NCBI GenBank assembly: GCA_028869995.1
Contig: JAGWQN010000127.1
Location: 1 to 64,000 of the forward strand
DNA length: 64,000 nt
Direction: 5' to 3'
From: Rhodospirillales bacterium
GTDB lineage: Bacteria > Pseudomonadota > Alphaproteobacteria > Acetobacterales > Acetobacteraceae
Position numbers and translations under genes: made by a program. How positions within the stretch are numbered: position 1 is the stretch's first letter; the number at the start of each line of letters is the position of its first letter. The notes under the pieces were generated by a model. That model did no database searches, had not been told where the DNA came from, and was given only the letters and a program-made list of their open reading frames with translations. This document shows positions 29,987 through 39,345 of the stretch, piece by piece.

Positions 29987-30757
29987 TCAGTTATTGCTGC
30001 TACGGTTACCGAACAGTTGCAGCATCAGCAGGAACAGGTTGATGAAGTTCAGCAACAACTGCAGGCTGTCATAGACACTGCGCTTTGCCGCCATCTCCGG
30101 TCCGTAGCTGTAGACCGAGTTCACGTAATCGGACTTGATGCGCTGGGTGTCGTAGGCGGTGAGCCCGACGAACACGAGCACCCCGATCACCGAAATCGCG
30201 AACTGCAGGCCGGAGCTGCCGATGAACATATTCACCAGCGAGGCGACGATGATCCCGATCAACCCCATGATCAGGAAGCTGCCGAACCGCGAGAGGTCGG
30301 CGCGCGTCGTGTAGCCGTAGAGGCTCATGCCGGCGAAGGTCGCGGCGGCGATGAAGAACACGCGGACAATGCTCTCGTGGGTGTAGATAAAGAAGATGCT
30401 GGTCAGCGACGCGCCCATCGCGACGCAGAAGGCCCAGTAGAGCCCCTGGGCGGCCTGCGTCGAAAGACGGTTGACGCCGAACTGCAGGACCATGACGAAC
30501 ACCAGCGGCGCGAACATGGCCAGATAAGCGAGGCCGCCCGGCACATGCATCGGCCCCTGCGGCGTCTGCACCAGCGGGTAGAAGACGTTGAAGAGCGACG
30601 TGTTCGCAATGGCGTAGGCGACGATACCGGTCAGCACCAGGCCGGACGCCATCCAGTTGTAGACGCGCAGCATGTAGGAGCGCAGGCCCGCATCCAGCAC
30701 CGAGGTGTCCGTTATGCCGGCAGCGGGATAGGCGCGGTAGTTCGGATTGAAGGCCAT
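29987..30757 (-). CDS. Bax inhibitor-1 / YccA family membrane protein
   Basis: 256 residues with about seven hydrophobic segments and the family features of the BI-1/TMBIM (UPF0005) group: LRSYMLRVYNWMASGLVLTG near the start, GLTAYDTQRIKSDY near 203-216 with the conserved Asp, and a C-terminal SLQLLLNFINLFLLMLQLFG. Bacterial members are inner-membrane proteins; some leak calcium, and YccA modulates FtsH. The substrate here is unknown. AGAGGAAA before the ATG is a good ribosome site. It shares a bidirectional terminator with carD. Confidence 0.93.
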   Translation of the reverse strand: MAFNPNYRAYPAAGITDTSVLDAGLRSYMLRVYNWMASGLVLTGIVAYAIANTSLFNVFYPLVQTPQGPMHVPGGLAYLAMFAPLVFVMVLQFGVNRLSTQAAQGLYWAFCVAMGASLTSIFFIYTHESIVRVFFIAAATFAGMSLYGYTTRADLSRFGSFLIMGLIGIIVASLVNMFIGSSGLQFAISVIGVLVFVGLTAYDTQRIKSDYVNSVYSYGPEMAAKRSVYDSLQLLLNFINLFLLMLQLFGNRSSNN

Positions 30758-30868
30758 TCGTGTTTCCTCTGCGGGGCACCCGGCCCCTCGGCCCGCATTT
30801 TGGCGGCTGGCGCAGCGGGTTCAAGCAAAATCGCGGTAATGCGCCAACCGGGAAAAAACCGCGACGGC

Positions 30869-30900
30869 GCGATTTTAGGATATTGAAATCGCTTTGTTTT
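30869..30900 (+). terminator. possible hairpin terminator
   Basis: GCGATTT (30869-30875) and AAATCGC (30886-30892) form a 7-bp stem with a 10-base loop, followed on the plus strand by TTTGTTTT. On the minus strand a T6 run lies about 20 bases beyond the stem (A6 at 30853-30858). It sits between the end of the ABC permease gene and the Bax-inhibitor gene, both on the minus strand, so the minus-strand reading is the useful one and is weaker. Confidence 0.4.
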
Positions 30901-30916
30901 CTAGAGCTCTCCCCGG

Positions 30917-33409
30917 CTATTCGTTGCGCAGCAGCGGCGCCGCCTTGGCGCGCAGGGCCGTCTCGGTCCCCAAAAAACCAATCACCAGCATCAAGGCAAG
31001 CGAGCCGAACACCACAAAAGCGAGCGTGCCGGGCAGGAAAACCCAGGTTCCGTGCATGACCAGCCGCACCACCGCCCAGCTCGCCCCGGTGCCGACGGCG
31101 GCGGCGATCGTGCCGGCGGCAAGCCCGAGGATGCCGAATTCGATGAGCCAGGCCATACGGATCTGCGCCCGGCTCGCCCCCAGCGTCTTGAGAATGACAG
31201 CCTCGCGCACCCGCCGCGCCCGCCCGGCGGCCACAGCTCCGGCCATCACCAGCGCCCCCGCCGCGAGCGCCAGCGACCCGGTCGCGCTCAACGCCGCGCC
31301 GAGTTGGCCAAACAGAGCAGCGACGGTCGCCAGCACGTCCGCAACCCGGATCGCCGAGACGTTCGGCAGGGCATCCGTCACGCGGCGCAGCAACACGGCG
31401 TCCGCCTGCGGCTGCGTCCGTGCCGTCGCGATAAACGTGTGTGGGGCTCCGGAGAGCAGACCCGGGCTCGCGACCATCGCGAAGTTGAGCGCCAGCGAAC
31501 GCCACGCGATACGGCGGAGGCTGGCAACGCGCAGAACGACATTGCGGCCGAGAACGTTGAGTGTGAGCGTGTCGCCAACACGCACCCCCCACCCGGCCGC
31601 GAGCCCGGCATCGAAGGAGACGAGCGGCGGACCAGCGTAGTCCGCCGGCCACCATCGTCCGGCCACCAGATCGGTCCCCGGCGGTGGCGTCGCGGCATAG
31701 GTCAGGCCGCGATCGCCCCTGAGGGCCCAGCGCGTGCCGGGGCTCGCGCGCACCTTGTCCGCGGGAACGCCGTTCACCGCGACGACGTGGGCGCGCAGGC
31801 TCGGCACCATCTCGATATCGCTGACCCCCGGCGTGTCGCGCAGGATCCGTTCGAACGTCGCGCGTTCCCCGGGCTGGATGTCGATGAAATAGAAGCTGGG
31901 TGCGCGCGCCGGCATCGCTCCGCCCAGTTGCTGTTGCACATTGCCCTGCACCAGCGCCACAGCGGCCAGCGTCGCCAGGCCGAGCCCGACGGAAACCAAC
32001 ATCAACGGGGTCGGCATGCCGGAACGCGAGAGGTTGCCAAGCCCGAGCCGCGTCGCCGCACCGCGCGCCGGCAGCCGCGCGGTGATGCGCATGACCGCCC
32101 AGGCGCCGACGCGAAACAGGACCAGCGTACCAACGGCCGCCGCGCAGAATCCTGCGGCGAACCGCGGATCCTCCGCAGTGGCGATGGTCAGCCCGACGAG
32201 CCCGGCCGCGAGCAGCAACCCGGCGGCCGCCGCGCGCCAGCCAACCGGACCGGTCATGCTGATGCTGCTGCGAAACAGCGCCGCGCCCGGGATGCGCGCC
32301 GCGCGTCCCAATGGCCAGATGCTGAAACTCGCCGCGGTCAGCACGCCGAACAGCGCGGCCAGCGCCAGCGGCTGGGGAAAGACGCCCAGTTCGGGTTTGA
32401 CAGGCAGCACATTGCCCAGCGCTGCCACCGCAGCATAGGGCAGCACCGCGCCAAGCATCACGCCGATCGCGATGCCGATACAGGCCAGCGCGAGAACCTG
32501 GGTCATGGCCAGCGCCGTGACCAGGCCGCCGGAAGCGCCGAGGCAGCGCAGCACGGCAATGCTGCGCGCACGCGCCGCCAGCCAGGCGCCGGTGCCGTTG
32601 GCCACCCCGATGCCGCCGACCAGCAGCGACGTCAGCCCGACCAGGGTCAGAAACAGCGATGTCCGGTCGATGAAGCGAGCCAGTCCGGGCGCGGCGTCGC
32701 GCGCGGTACGGATGTGCCAGCCATTCCCTGGAAACGCCGTCGCCAGCGCCCGCAACGTGGGAGCGACATCCGCCGGATGCGCCAGCAGCACGCGCAGGTG
32801 GTCGTCGAAGAAGGACCCGGTCACGATCAGCCCCGCCGCGCCAAGGTCGGAGAGCCTGATCAGCACGCGCGGCCCGAGGATCGACGGCGTGGCAACGCGA
32901 TCCGGCTCATGCGGCAGGACGCCGGCATAGCGGAAGCTTTCGCGGCCGAGCCGTAGCGTCGCGCCGGGCTCGATGCCGAGCCGCTCGGCGACCAGCGCCT
33001 CGCCCACGAGCCCCGGCTTGCCACCCTCCGGCGCGAGCGCCCCCGGGGCGAGGCCGGAACTGCCGAGTAGCGGCCAGGCACCGTCCACCGCCTTCAACTC
33101 GACCAGGAGCCGCTTGCCGGACGGCGCGATGAGCATGGAGCGTAGCGTCACGACCTCAGAGACCTTGGCGCCGCGGGCCTGCAACCATGCCGCGAGCCGG
33201 GGCGGCAACCGCGCCGAGGCACTTTCGATATCGAGGTCGCCGCCGAGCAGGGTCGAACCCTGGGCCACAAGCCCGCGCGAGATCCCCTCACGCAGCGACC
33301 CGACCCCGGCAATGGCGGCAACGCCCAGGGCGAGGCAGGCGATGACGATACGCATGCCCCGTGTACCGGCGCGCAGCTCGCGCCGCGCCAGGGTGAACAG
33401 CAGCTTCAC
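30917..33409 (-). CDS. ABC transporter permease, YbbP/FtsX-like
   Basis: 830 residues. An N-terminal helix after RRELRAGTRGMRIVI is followed by a large periplasmic domain. Two FtsX-type four-helix blocks follow (about 250-420 and 690-830), with a second periplasmic domain between them. This duplicated layout is that of YbbP/LolC-like MacB-superfamily permeases, which transmit force across the envelope rather than move small solutes. The GTG start overlaps the stop of the ATPase gene as GTGA. Together with TesA next door, the arrangement matches the ybbA-ybbP-tesA group, whose natural substrate is not established. Confidence 0.92.
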   Translation of the reverse strand: MKLLFTLARRELRAGTRGMRIVIACLALGVAAIAGVGSLREGISRGLVAQGSTLLGGDLDIESASARLPPRLAAWLQARGAKVSEVVTLRSMLIAPSGKRLLVELKAVDGAWPLLGSSGLAPGALAPEGGKPGLVGEALVAERLGIEPGATLRLGRESFRYAGVLPHEPDRVATPSILGPRVLIRLSDLGAAGLIVTGSFFDDHLRVLLAHPADVAPTLRALATAFPGNGWHIRTARDAAPGLARFIDRTSLFLTLVGLTSLLVGGIGVANGTGAWLAARARSIAVLRCLGASGGLVTALAMTQVLALACIGIAIGVMLGAVLPYAAVAALGNVLPVKPELGVFPQPLALAALFGVLTAASFSIWPLGRAARIPGAALFRSSISMTGPVGWRAAAAGLLLAAGLVGLTIATAEDPRFAAGFCAAAVGTLVLFRVGAWAVMRITARLPARGAATRLGLGNLSRSGMPTPLMLVSVGLGLATLAAVALVQGNVQQQLGGAMPARAPSFYFIDIQPGERATFERILRDTPGVSDIEMVPSLRAHVVAVNGVPADKVRASPGTRWALRGDRGLTYAATPPPGTDLVAGRWWPADYAGPPLVSFDAGLAAGWGVRVGDTLTLNVLGRNVVLRVASLRRIAWRSLALNFAMVASPGLLSGAPHTFIATARTQPQADAVLLRRVTDALPNVSAIRVADVLATVAALFGQLGAALSATGSLALAAGALVMAGAVAAGRARRVREAVILKTLGASRAQIRMAWLIEFGILGLAAGTIAAAVGTGASWAVVRLVMHGTWVFLPGTLAFVVFGSLALMLVIGFLGTETALRAKAAPLLRNE

Positions 33410-34122
33410 ACGATCCTGCCGTCGGCCATGGTGACGATGCGGTCGCAGCGCGCCGCGAGGTCCTTGTCGTGGGTGATCAGCAACAGCGTCGCCCCTGCCG
33501 ACTGGCGAAGGGCGAACAGCAAATCCATCACCTGCCGCCCGGTCCCGCCGTCCAGATTGCCGGTAGGCTCATCGGCAAGCAGCAGCCGGGGCCTGGCGAC
33601 GACCGCGCGCGCCAGCGCCACACGCTGTTGTTCGCCGCCCGAGAGCTGATCCGGCCGGTGCAGGAGGCGGTGGGACAAACCGACGGCAGCCAGCGCCGCC
33701 TCCGCCTTCGCCCGCGCATCGCGTGCCCCTGCGAGTTCGAGCGGCACCGCGACGTTTTCCCAGGCGGTCATGGTCGGGATCAGGTAGAAACTCTGGAACA
33801 CGATGCCGATCTCGTCGCGGCGCAGGCGCGCCAGGGCATCTTCGTCCATCGTCGCGATTTGGGCCTCGCCCAGCCGGACACGCCCCCCGGTCGGCCGCTC
33901 CAGGCCGGCCAGCACCATGAGCAGGCTGGTCTTGCCGCTGCCCGAGGGGCCGACCAGGCCCACCGCCTCGCCGGGCTCGACGGTCATATCGATCCCGCGA
34001 AGGATGTTGACCGGCCCATGGGCGGCGGGCACGGTCAGACGCAGATCCTCGACGACGATTCGAACCCCCCTCAAGGAGGGCTCGGCGGATGGCGAGGCAG
34101 GCGACGGAGCAAGACTGTCCAT
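33406..34122 (-). CDS. ABC transporter ATP-binding protein, YbbA-like
   Basis: 238 residues. The motifs are Walker A GPSGSGKTS, Q-loop in VFQSFYLIPTMTAWENV, signature LSGGEQQRVALARA, Walker B LLLADEPTGNLD, and the switch His in LLITHD. It belongs to the LolD/MacB/YbbA group that works with FtsX-like permeases. The ATG at 34122 shares its bases with the start of the divergent tesA gene (CATG at 34120-34123). A longer reading to 34269 adds low-quality sequence antisense to tesA. It is coupled to the permease by GTGA. Confidence 0.92.
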   Translation of the reverse strand: MDSLAPSPASPSAEPSLRGVRIVVEDLRLTVPAAHGPVNILRGIDMTVEPGEAVGLVGPSGSGKTSLLMVLAGLERPTGGRVRLGEAQIATMDEDALARLRRDEIGIVFQSFYLIPTMTAWENVAVPLELAGARDARAKAEAALAAVGLSHRLLHRPDQLSGGEQQRVALARAVVARPRLLLADEPTGNLDGGTGRQVMDLLFALRQSAGATLLLITHDKDLAARCDRIVTMADGRIV

Positions 34123-34795
34123 GGCTGAGCGATATGGCCTGTCCGCGCCGTCCCGCCAACCGGGTATCGCCCGGCGCGCCTTGCTGGCCCTGGCGCTGCT
34201 CGCCGCAGCCCCACCTCCACCCAAAGGGAGATCGGCGCCACGCCTGCTCATCCTGGGCGACTCGCTCACCGCAGGCTACGGTCTGCCCGCCGCCGATGCC
34301 TTCCAGGCCCAGCTCGCAGCCGCCCTCGCCAAGGCCGGCCATCCGGTTCGCATCATCGACGGCGCCGTCTCGGGCGACACCACGGCGGGCGGGCTGGCGC
34401 GGCTCGACTGGGTGCTCGCCGGCGGCGCCGATGCGGCGATCGTGGAACTGGGCGGCAATGACGGGCTACGCGGCCTGCCGCCCGCGGCCACGGAAAAGAA
34501 CCTCGCCGCGATCCTCGACCGGCTGGCGGCCCGACACATCCCCGTGCTGCTCGCCGGGATGTACGCGCCGCCCAATCTCGGCCCGCAGTACGAGCACGAC
34601 TTCCGCGCCGTCTTCGACCGGCTTGGCGCGCGGCCCGGCGTGATTTACGAGGATTTCTTCCTCGCCGGGGTCGCCACCCACCCGTCGCTCGATCAGCCGG
34701 ACCACATCCACCCCAACGCCGCGGGCGTGCGCATCGTCGTCGCCCGCATCCTGCCGCTGGTGCTCAAGCTGCTCGGCGAGGTGGGCCACACATGA
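34121..34795 (+). CDS. tesA: arylesterase / lysophospholipase, TesA-like SGNH hydrolase
   Basis: 224 residues. After an arginine-containing N-terminus and a hydrophobic signal segment (about 20-30) comes GDSLTAGYGL with nucleophile S48. Then GGNDGLRG gives the block III Asn, and DHIHPNAAG the Asp-His pair. Thus all four SGNH blocks are present. TesA enzymes hydrolyse acyl-CoA, acyl esters and lysophospholipids in the periplasm. The start is the ATG at 34121, which overlaps the ybbA-like start on the other strand. GGAG lies 11 bases upstream, a weak site. Its stop overlaps the thpR start as ATGA. Confidence 0.9.
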   Translation: MAERYGLSAPSRQPGIARRALLALALLAAAPPPPKGRSAPRLLILGDSLTAGYGLPAADAFQAQLAAALAKAGHPVRIIDGAVSGDTTAGGLARLDWVLAGGADAAIVELGGNDGLRGLPPAATEKNLAAILDRLAARHIPVLLAGMYAPPNLGPQYEHDFRAVFDRLGARPGVIYEDFFLAGVATHPSLDQPDHIHPNAAGVRIVVARILPLVLKLLGEVGHT

Positions 34796-35325
34796 GACTG
34801 TTCGTCGCTCTGGAACTGCCATGGGAACTGCGCGAGCGGCTGGCCGCCCTCGGCGGCGGGGTTCCCGGCGCGCGCTGGGTGCCGGCGGAAAACCTCCACC
34901 TCACCTTGCGCTTCATCGGCGAAGTGCCGCCCTTCCGCGCCGAGGAAGTGGACCACGCCCTCGCCGCCCTGCGCGCGCGGCGCTTCACGCTCACGATCGC
35001 CGGGATCGGAACGTTCGCCAAGGCCGGCCGCGAGACCATGCTGTGGGCGGGGGTGGAGCGCAACGAGCGCCTCGAGCACCTGCAGGGCAAGATCGAAACG
35101 GCCCTGCAACGGGCCGGACTGGAGCCGGAGCGCCGGCGCTTCGCGCCGCACGTCTCTCTCGCCAGGCTCGACAACGCCTCGCCCGATAAACTCGCGGCCT
35201 TCGTCCAGCGACACAATCTCTTCCGCACCGATCCGTTCGAGGTCGAGCACTTCACCCTTTTCAGCTCGCGACTGGGCAAGGAACATGCCGCCTACGAGCC
35301 TGAGGTCGAATACGCGCTGAGCTGA
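34792..35325 (+). CDS. thpR: RNA 2',3'-cyclic phosphodiesterase (LigT-like)
   Basis: 177 residues of the 2H phosphoesterase family, with the two HxTx-type motifs LHLTLRFIG (about 40-48) and PHVSLARL (about 122-129). It opens 2',3'-cyclic phosphates on RNA and can ligate tRNA halves in vitro. The start overlaps the tesA stop as ATGA. The second motif has Ser in place of Thr (HxSx), which is common in the family. The C-terminus KEHAAYEPEVEYAL is also typical. Confidence 0.93.
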   Translation: MRLFVALELPWELRERLAALGGGVPGARWVPAENLHLTLRFIGEVPPFRAEEVDHALAALRARRFTLTIAGIGTFAKAGRETMLWAGVERNERLEHLQGKIETALQRAGLEPERRRFAPHVSLARLDNASPDKLAAFVQRHNLFRTDPFEVEHFTLFSSRLGKEHAAYEPEVEYALS

Positions 35326-35329
35326 ACGA

Positions 35330-36295
35330 TCAGACGACGCGATCGCCGGCGCGGATCGGCTCGCCGCGGCCATAGCGACGCATGTTGTCGAACATGCGCG
35401 TCACGGTTGGCACGAAATTGTCGGCGGCTCCCGCAGCGAGATGCGGTGTGACCACGGCGTTGGGCAGCCCGAGCAGCGGATGATCGGCGGGTACGGGCTC
35501 GATCTCGTAGACGTCCACTGCGGCCGCGTGGATGATGCCATGTCGCAACGCCTCCACCAACGCCGCTTCGTCGACGACGCCGCCGCGGGAGACGTTGACG
35601 AGGACCGAGCCGGGCTTCATCGCCGCCAGGGCCGCCGCGTCGATCAACCGGGTGGTGGCCTCGACCAGCGGGCAATGCAGCGAGAGCACATCGACCCTCG
35701 GCAGCATCTCGGCCAGGGTCGCGAAAGCGACGCCCAGCGCGCCCTCCTCCGCCGCGGGCAGCGGCGTCGGCTTGTTGTAGAGGATCGTGCAGCCGAAACC
35801 GCCCAGAAGACGGGCCACGCTCCGGCCGATGGCGCCGAAGCCCACGATGCCCACCGTCTTGCCCGAAAGCAGGCGCGCCTCCTGCGGCATGCGCCCGCCC
35901 GCCCAGCGCCCCTCGCGTAGCTCCGCATGGCCGAAGCCGATGTTGCGGAGGGCCGCCAGCATCAGCCCCACCGTGTGCTCGGCAACCGCGGTCGCATTGC
36001 TGCCCGCAGTGCGCGCGACGGCGATGCCGCACGCCCTGGCCGTTTCGAGATCGATATTATCGACCCCGACTCCCCATTTGTGCAGCAACTTGAGGCGTCT
36101 GGCGGCGCGCAGGACGGTGCCGCTCACCGCCACCTGACCGGTGATGGCATAGTCCGCCTCGGCGATGATGGCGCAGCGATGCGCCTCGCTGCGCTCGGTG
36201 GCGTGGATCAGCGTCATCCCCTGCGGCAGCAGCGCGCGCAGCTTGTCGGCACGCGCGGGGTGCATCATGTCGAGGACAGCAACCGTCTCCTCCAC
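35330..36295 (-). CDS. D-2-hydroxyacid dehydrogenase (NAD-dependent)
   Basis: 321 residues. The NAD-binding Rossmann motif is GKTVGIVGFGAIGRSVA. The catalytic residues appear as Arg in NVSRGGVVDE, Glu in DVYEIEP and His in TPHLAAG. The N-terminal substrate domain has HKWGVGVDNIDL. The family includes phosphoglycerate, lactate and hydroxypyruvate dehydrogenases; the short C-terminus with no ACT domain argues against a canonical SerA. The substrate is not determined. It ends 4 bases from the end of the convergent thpR gene and follows ggt on the same strand by 12 bases, so the pair may be an operon. Confidence 0.9.
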   Translation of the reverse strand: MEETVAVLDMMHPARADKLRALLPQGMTLIHATERSEAHRCAIIAEADYAITGQVAVSGTVLRAARRLKLLHKWGVGVDNIDLETARACGIAVARTAGSNATAVAEHTVGLMLAALRNIGFGHAELREGRWAGGRMPQEARLLSGKTVGIVGFGAIGRSVARLLGGFGCTILYNKPTPLPAAEEGALGVAFATLAEMLPRVDVLSLHCPLVEATTRLIDAAALAAMKPGSVLVNVSRGGVVDEAALVEALRHGIIHAAAVDVYEIEPVPADHPLLGLPNAVVTPHLAAGAADNFVPTVTRMFDNMRRYGRGEPIRAGDRVV

Positions 36296-36307
36296 CGCGG
36301 GTCCTCG

Positions 36308-37963
36308 TCAGATCGAGAAACGGACGCCGGGCCGTGCGAGACCTCCGGCGAGCGCCACTGGCGTGCCGTCCGCGCGCCAGCAGGCGGCGCCCGTCATCGT
36401 ACCATCGGCCGCCCAGGCAATCGCGTTCATGCCGCCGCCGACACGCGGCACACGCGCGACCCGATGGCCGCGCGCGGCAAGCGCTGTCACCGTCGCTTCG
36501 GGGATCGCGGGTTCGAGTTCCAGCAGATGCCCCTGTGTCCAGACCCGCGGCGCCTCGACCGCCTGCTGCGCCGTCATGCGGTGGTCGATCAGGTTGACCA
36601 GCGCCTGCATCGCCGAGCCGAAGATGCGCAGTCCGCCCGGCAGGCCGAGCGCGAAGGCGAGCCTGCCCTCGCGCAGGGCGATCATCGGCGCCATCGAGGT
36701 GAAGACCCGTTTGCCCGGCGCGATGGACAGCGCGTGTCCCGGATGCGGATCGAAATTATACATGTAGTTGTTGCAGATCAGGCCGGTCCCCGGCACCGCG
36801 ATGCGGGCACCGAAGAGGCCATTGATGGTTTGCGTCGCGGCAACGACATTGCCGTCGCGGTCGGCCACGGTGACATGCGTGGTATCGGCCGATTCCGCGA
36901 GCATCACGCCTGGCTTCCAGTCCTGCGCGCGGTCCATGACGATCGCGCTGCGGCGCTCCGCTGCATAGGCGCGCGAGATCAACCGCTCCACCGGCACCTC
37001 GACGAACGCCGGGTCGGCGGTCGCGACGGCGCGGTCGGCGAAGGCGATCTTCAGCACTTCGGCGAGCAGGTGCACGCCATCCGGCGTCGCGAAACCGAGC
37101 CGGGCGATGTCGAAGCCTTCGAGGATGGCCAGCATCTGGCCGATATGCACCCCGGCCGAGGAAGGCGGTGGCGGACCGACGATCTCGTGCCCCCTGTAGC
37201 TCACGCGGATCGGCTCCCGGCTGATCGGCCGGACGGCGGCAAGATCCTGCTGATCGATGAGCCCGCCGGTGGCCCGCATGAACGCCGCCAGCGCCCGTCC
37301 CAGTTCGCCGCCATAGAGCGCGCCCGGCCCTTGCTCTGCGATCATGCGCAGGCTCGCCGCGTAGTCCGCCCGCCGCAGCCATGTGCCCGGCGGGATCGGC
37401 TCGCCGCCGGGCAGCAGCAGGGACGCCAGCTCCGCATCCCGCGCCAGATCGTTCGCCGTGTCGGCCACGCATTCCCGCAGATAGGCGGTGGTCGCGAACC
37501 CGTGCTCCGCAAAGCGGATGGCCGGTGCCATGACCTCGGCAAGCGGCCGCGTGCCATACCGCGCCAGCGCCTCGCACCAGGCGGCCAGCGCTCCCGGCAC
37601 CGCGACCGCCAGCGGCCCTACCAGGTTCCTGCGCCCCACCGTCTCCTGGTAGTCGGGCAGGACCTCGGAAACCGGCTCGTACATCGCAGCACTCGCCCGC
37701 GCGGGCGCGGTGCCGAGGCCATCGAGCACCCGGTGCTCCCCGGAGGCGAGGCGCAGATGCATCAGCCCGCCGCCGAGGACACCCACCATCATCGGCTCGA
37801 CCACGGTCAGCGCGAACAGGGCCGCAACCGCGGCGTCGATCGCATTGCCGCCGGCGAGCAGCAGCTCGCTGCCCGCCGCCGAGCCCAGCGGATGGTTGGT
37901 CACCACCATGCCGCGCGCGCCGCTCGCCGGCTGCTTCTCGCAGGTAAAGGGAAATGCGTTCAC
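36308..37963 (-). CDS. gamma-glutamyltransferase family protein
   Basis: 551 residues of the Ntn-hydrolase GGT family. The precursor should cleave before Thr in ADTTHVTVADRDGNVVAATQ (about 362-381), giving large and small subunits. Other family features are GGNAIDAAVA near the start and NNYMYNFDP in the small subunit. No signal peptide is evident, unlike periplasmic GGT (about 580 residues), so it may be a cytosolic acylase-like or GGT-like member. It could hydrolyse glutathione or another gamma-glutamyl compound. The nearby hydroxyacid dehydrogenase might act in the same catabolic route (inference). Confidence 0.9.
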   Translation of the reverse strand: MNAFPFTCEKQPASGARGMVVTNHPLGSAAGSELLLAGGNAIDAAVAALFALTVVEPMMVGVLGGGLMHLRLASGEHRVLDGLGTAPARASAAMYEPVSEVLPDYQETVGRRNLVGPLAVAVPGALAAWCEALARYGTRPLAEVMAPAIRFAEHGFATTAYLRECVADTANDLARDAELASLLLPGGEPIPPGTWLRRADYAASLRMIAEQGPGALYGGELGRALAAFMRATGGLIDQQDLAAVRPISREPIRVSYRGHEIVGPPPPSSAGVHIGQMLAILEGFDIARLGFATPDGVHLLAEVLKIAFADRAVATADPAFVEVPVERLISRAYAAERRSAIVMDRAQDWKPGVMLAESADTTHVTVADRDGNVVAATQTINGLFGARIAVPGTGLICNNYMYNFDPHPGHALSIAPGKRVFTSMAPMIALREGRLAFALGLPGGLRIFGSAMQALVNLIDHRMTAQQAVEAPRVWTQGHLLELEPAIPEATVTALAARGHRVARVPRVGGGMNAIAWAADGTMTGAACWRADGTPVALAGGLARPGVRFSI

Positions 37964-38003
37964 CCGACTCTCCTCGCCATCGCCGACAGGCTATGACCAG
38001 CCC

Positions 38004-38627
38004 ATGACCGGCTCAACCTTCCCGGCCGCCAGTCTCGGCGAGGTCGAGGCGCGCGCGCGGGCCTGCCGCCTGTGCACCGACCTGCCCCTCGGCCCGCGCC
38101 CGGTGCTGCGCGTCTCGGCCACGGCGCGCCTGCTCATCATCGGCCAGGCGCCGGGGACCAAGGTGCATGCGAGCGGGATCCCGTGGGACGATCCGTCGGG
38201 CACCAGACTGCGGGACTGGATGGGGATCGGCCCTGACATCTTCTACGACGCCACCCGCATCGCCATTGTCCCGATGGGGCTGTGCTATCCCGGCCGCCTG
38301 CCGCGAGGTGGCGACGCGGCCCCGCGGCAGATCTGCGCGCCCCAGTGGCATCCGCCGCTGCTGGAACGGATGCCGGCCCTGGAGCTGACCCTTCTGGTCG
38401 GCGCCTACGCCCAGGGGCGCTATCTCGGCCGCGGCCCGGTCGCGCAGCACGTGCGCGCGTTTCGCCGCTACGCACCCCACACCCTGCCGCTGCCCCATCC
38501 TTCCTGGCGCACCATGGCCTGGGAACGGGCCAACCCCTGGTTCGCGCTGGAACTGCTGCCCGTGCTGCGCGCGCGCGTGGCCGAGCTCATCCTTCCCGCT
38601 CCAGCCGCGCGATCGCCGCGTCGCTGA
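38004..38627 (+). CDS. uracil-DNA glycosylase family protein
   Basis: 207 residues. The active-site region [19 protein letters not shown] resembles the GEAPG/GQAPG motif of family 4/5-like uracil-DNA glycosylases, and PLPHPSWR supplies the C-terminal HPSxR element. Cysteines in [10 protein letters not shown] near the N-terminus and PRQIC further on could take part in an iron-sulfur site, but the spacing is incomplete. It may remove uracil from DNA or be a UDG-fold paralogue of other function. ATG 38004 is chosen; its 3' end overlaps the opposing metallopeptidase gene by 41 bases. Confidence 0.85.
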   Translation: MTGSTFPAASLGEVEARARACRLCTDLPLGPRPVLRVSATARLLIIGQAPGTKVHASGIPWDDPSGTRLRDWMGIGPDIFYDATRIAIVPMGLCYPGRLPRGGDAAPRQICAPQWHPPLLERMPALELTLLVGAYAQGRYLGRGPVAQHVRAFRRYAPHTLPLPHPSWRTMAWERANPWFALELLPVLRARVAELILPAPAARSPRR

Positions 38628-38979
38628 AGCCGAAATGGTGGGCGATCTCGTGGATGAGCACGTTGCGGACCAGCCGCTCCAGCGTCTCGCCGGTCTCGAT
38701 CCATTCGAGCAGGATCGCCTGGCGGTAGAGATGGATCGTGTCCGGCCGCGTCGGCATGGCGCCGGAATCCTTTTCGCCCCAGGGAAGACCGTCGTAGAGG
38801 CCGGTCAGATCGTAAGGGCTCTCGATGCCGAGGTCGTGCAGCGTCTCGTCATCGGCCAGTTCATCGACCATGATGCCGACCCCGGGCACGTGGCGGCCCA
38901 GCCGCTCCGGGATCGCCTCCAGCGCCCGCTCGGCGATGGTGGCGATCGCCTCGGCATCCGGCGCCAGCGTGCCCTTCAT
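38587..38979 (-). CDS. metallopeptidase family protein (small zincin)
   Basis: 130 residues. [11 protein letters not shown] near the C-terminus is the HExxH zinc motif with a downstream Asp in the aspzincin style. The region [17 protein letters not shown] is typical of the small zincin-like family found widely in alphaproteobacteria and actinobacteria. No membrane segment or signal peptide is present. The substrate is unknown. It converges with the glycosylase gene, overlapping by 41 coding bases. The pterin dehydratase gene diverges 21 bases beyond its start. Confidence 0.88.
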   Translation of the reverse strand: MKGTLAPDAEAIATIAERALEAIPERLGRHVPGVGIMVDELADDETLHDLGIESPYDLTGLYDGLPWGEKDSGAMPTRPDTIHLYRQAILLEWIETGETLERLVRNVLIHEIAHHFGFSDAAIARLEREG

Positions 38980-39000
38980 TGCCAACCCCGGAGACCGCCC

Positions 39001-39315
39001 ATGGCCCGCATCGCGAAACTCACGAGGACGCAGCGCAAGCAGATCCCTCCGGCGTGGGAGCTGGTGGAAGGCCGCGACGCGATCGCCCGCTCCTTCCGCT
39101 TCGCCGACTTCTCCACCGCCTTCGCTTTCATGACCCGCGTCGCCCTGCTCGCCGAGAAGCTCGATCATCACCCGGAGTGGTCGAATGTCTACAACCGCGT
39201 GGACATCGTCCTCTCGACCCATGACGCGCGCGGGCTGACCGAGCGCGATCTCGAGTTGGCGCTGGCCATCGACCGCCTCGTGGGGATGGCGGCGATGGGC
39301 GATGCGGGCGCCTGA
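39001..39315 (+). CDS. phhB: 4a-hydroxytetrahydrobiopterin dehydratase
   Basis: 104 residues of the pterin-4a-carbinolamine dehydratase family. [29 protein letters not shown] and [20 protein letters not shown] contain the catalytic His pair (HH) and the later His of the family. The enzyme dehydrates the pterin product of aromatic amino-acid hydroxylases. No hydroxylase gene is in the window. The ATG is the first in frame after the metallopeptidase start on the other strand. mmcB follows 30 bases downstream. Confidence 0.92.
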   Translation: MARIAKLTRTQRKQIPPAWELVEGRDAIARSFRFADFSTAFAFMTRVALLAEKLDHHPEWSNVYNRVDIVLSTHDARGLTERDLELALAIDRLVGMAAMGDAGA

Positions 39316-39345
39316 GCCCGCAGCGCCGATGAACGAAGCGATCGG

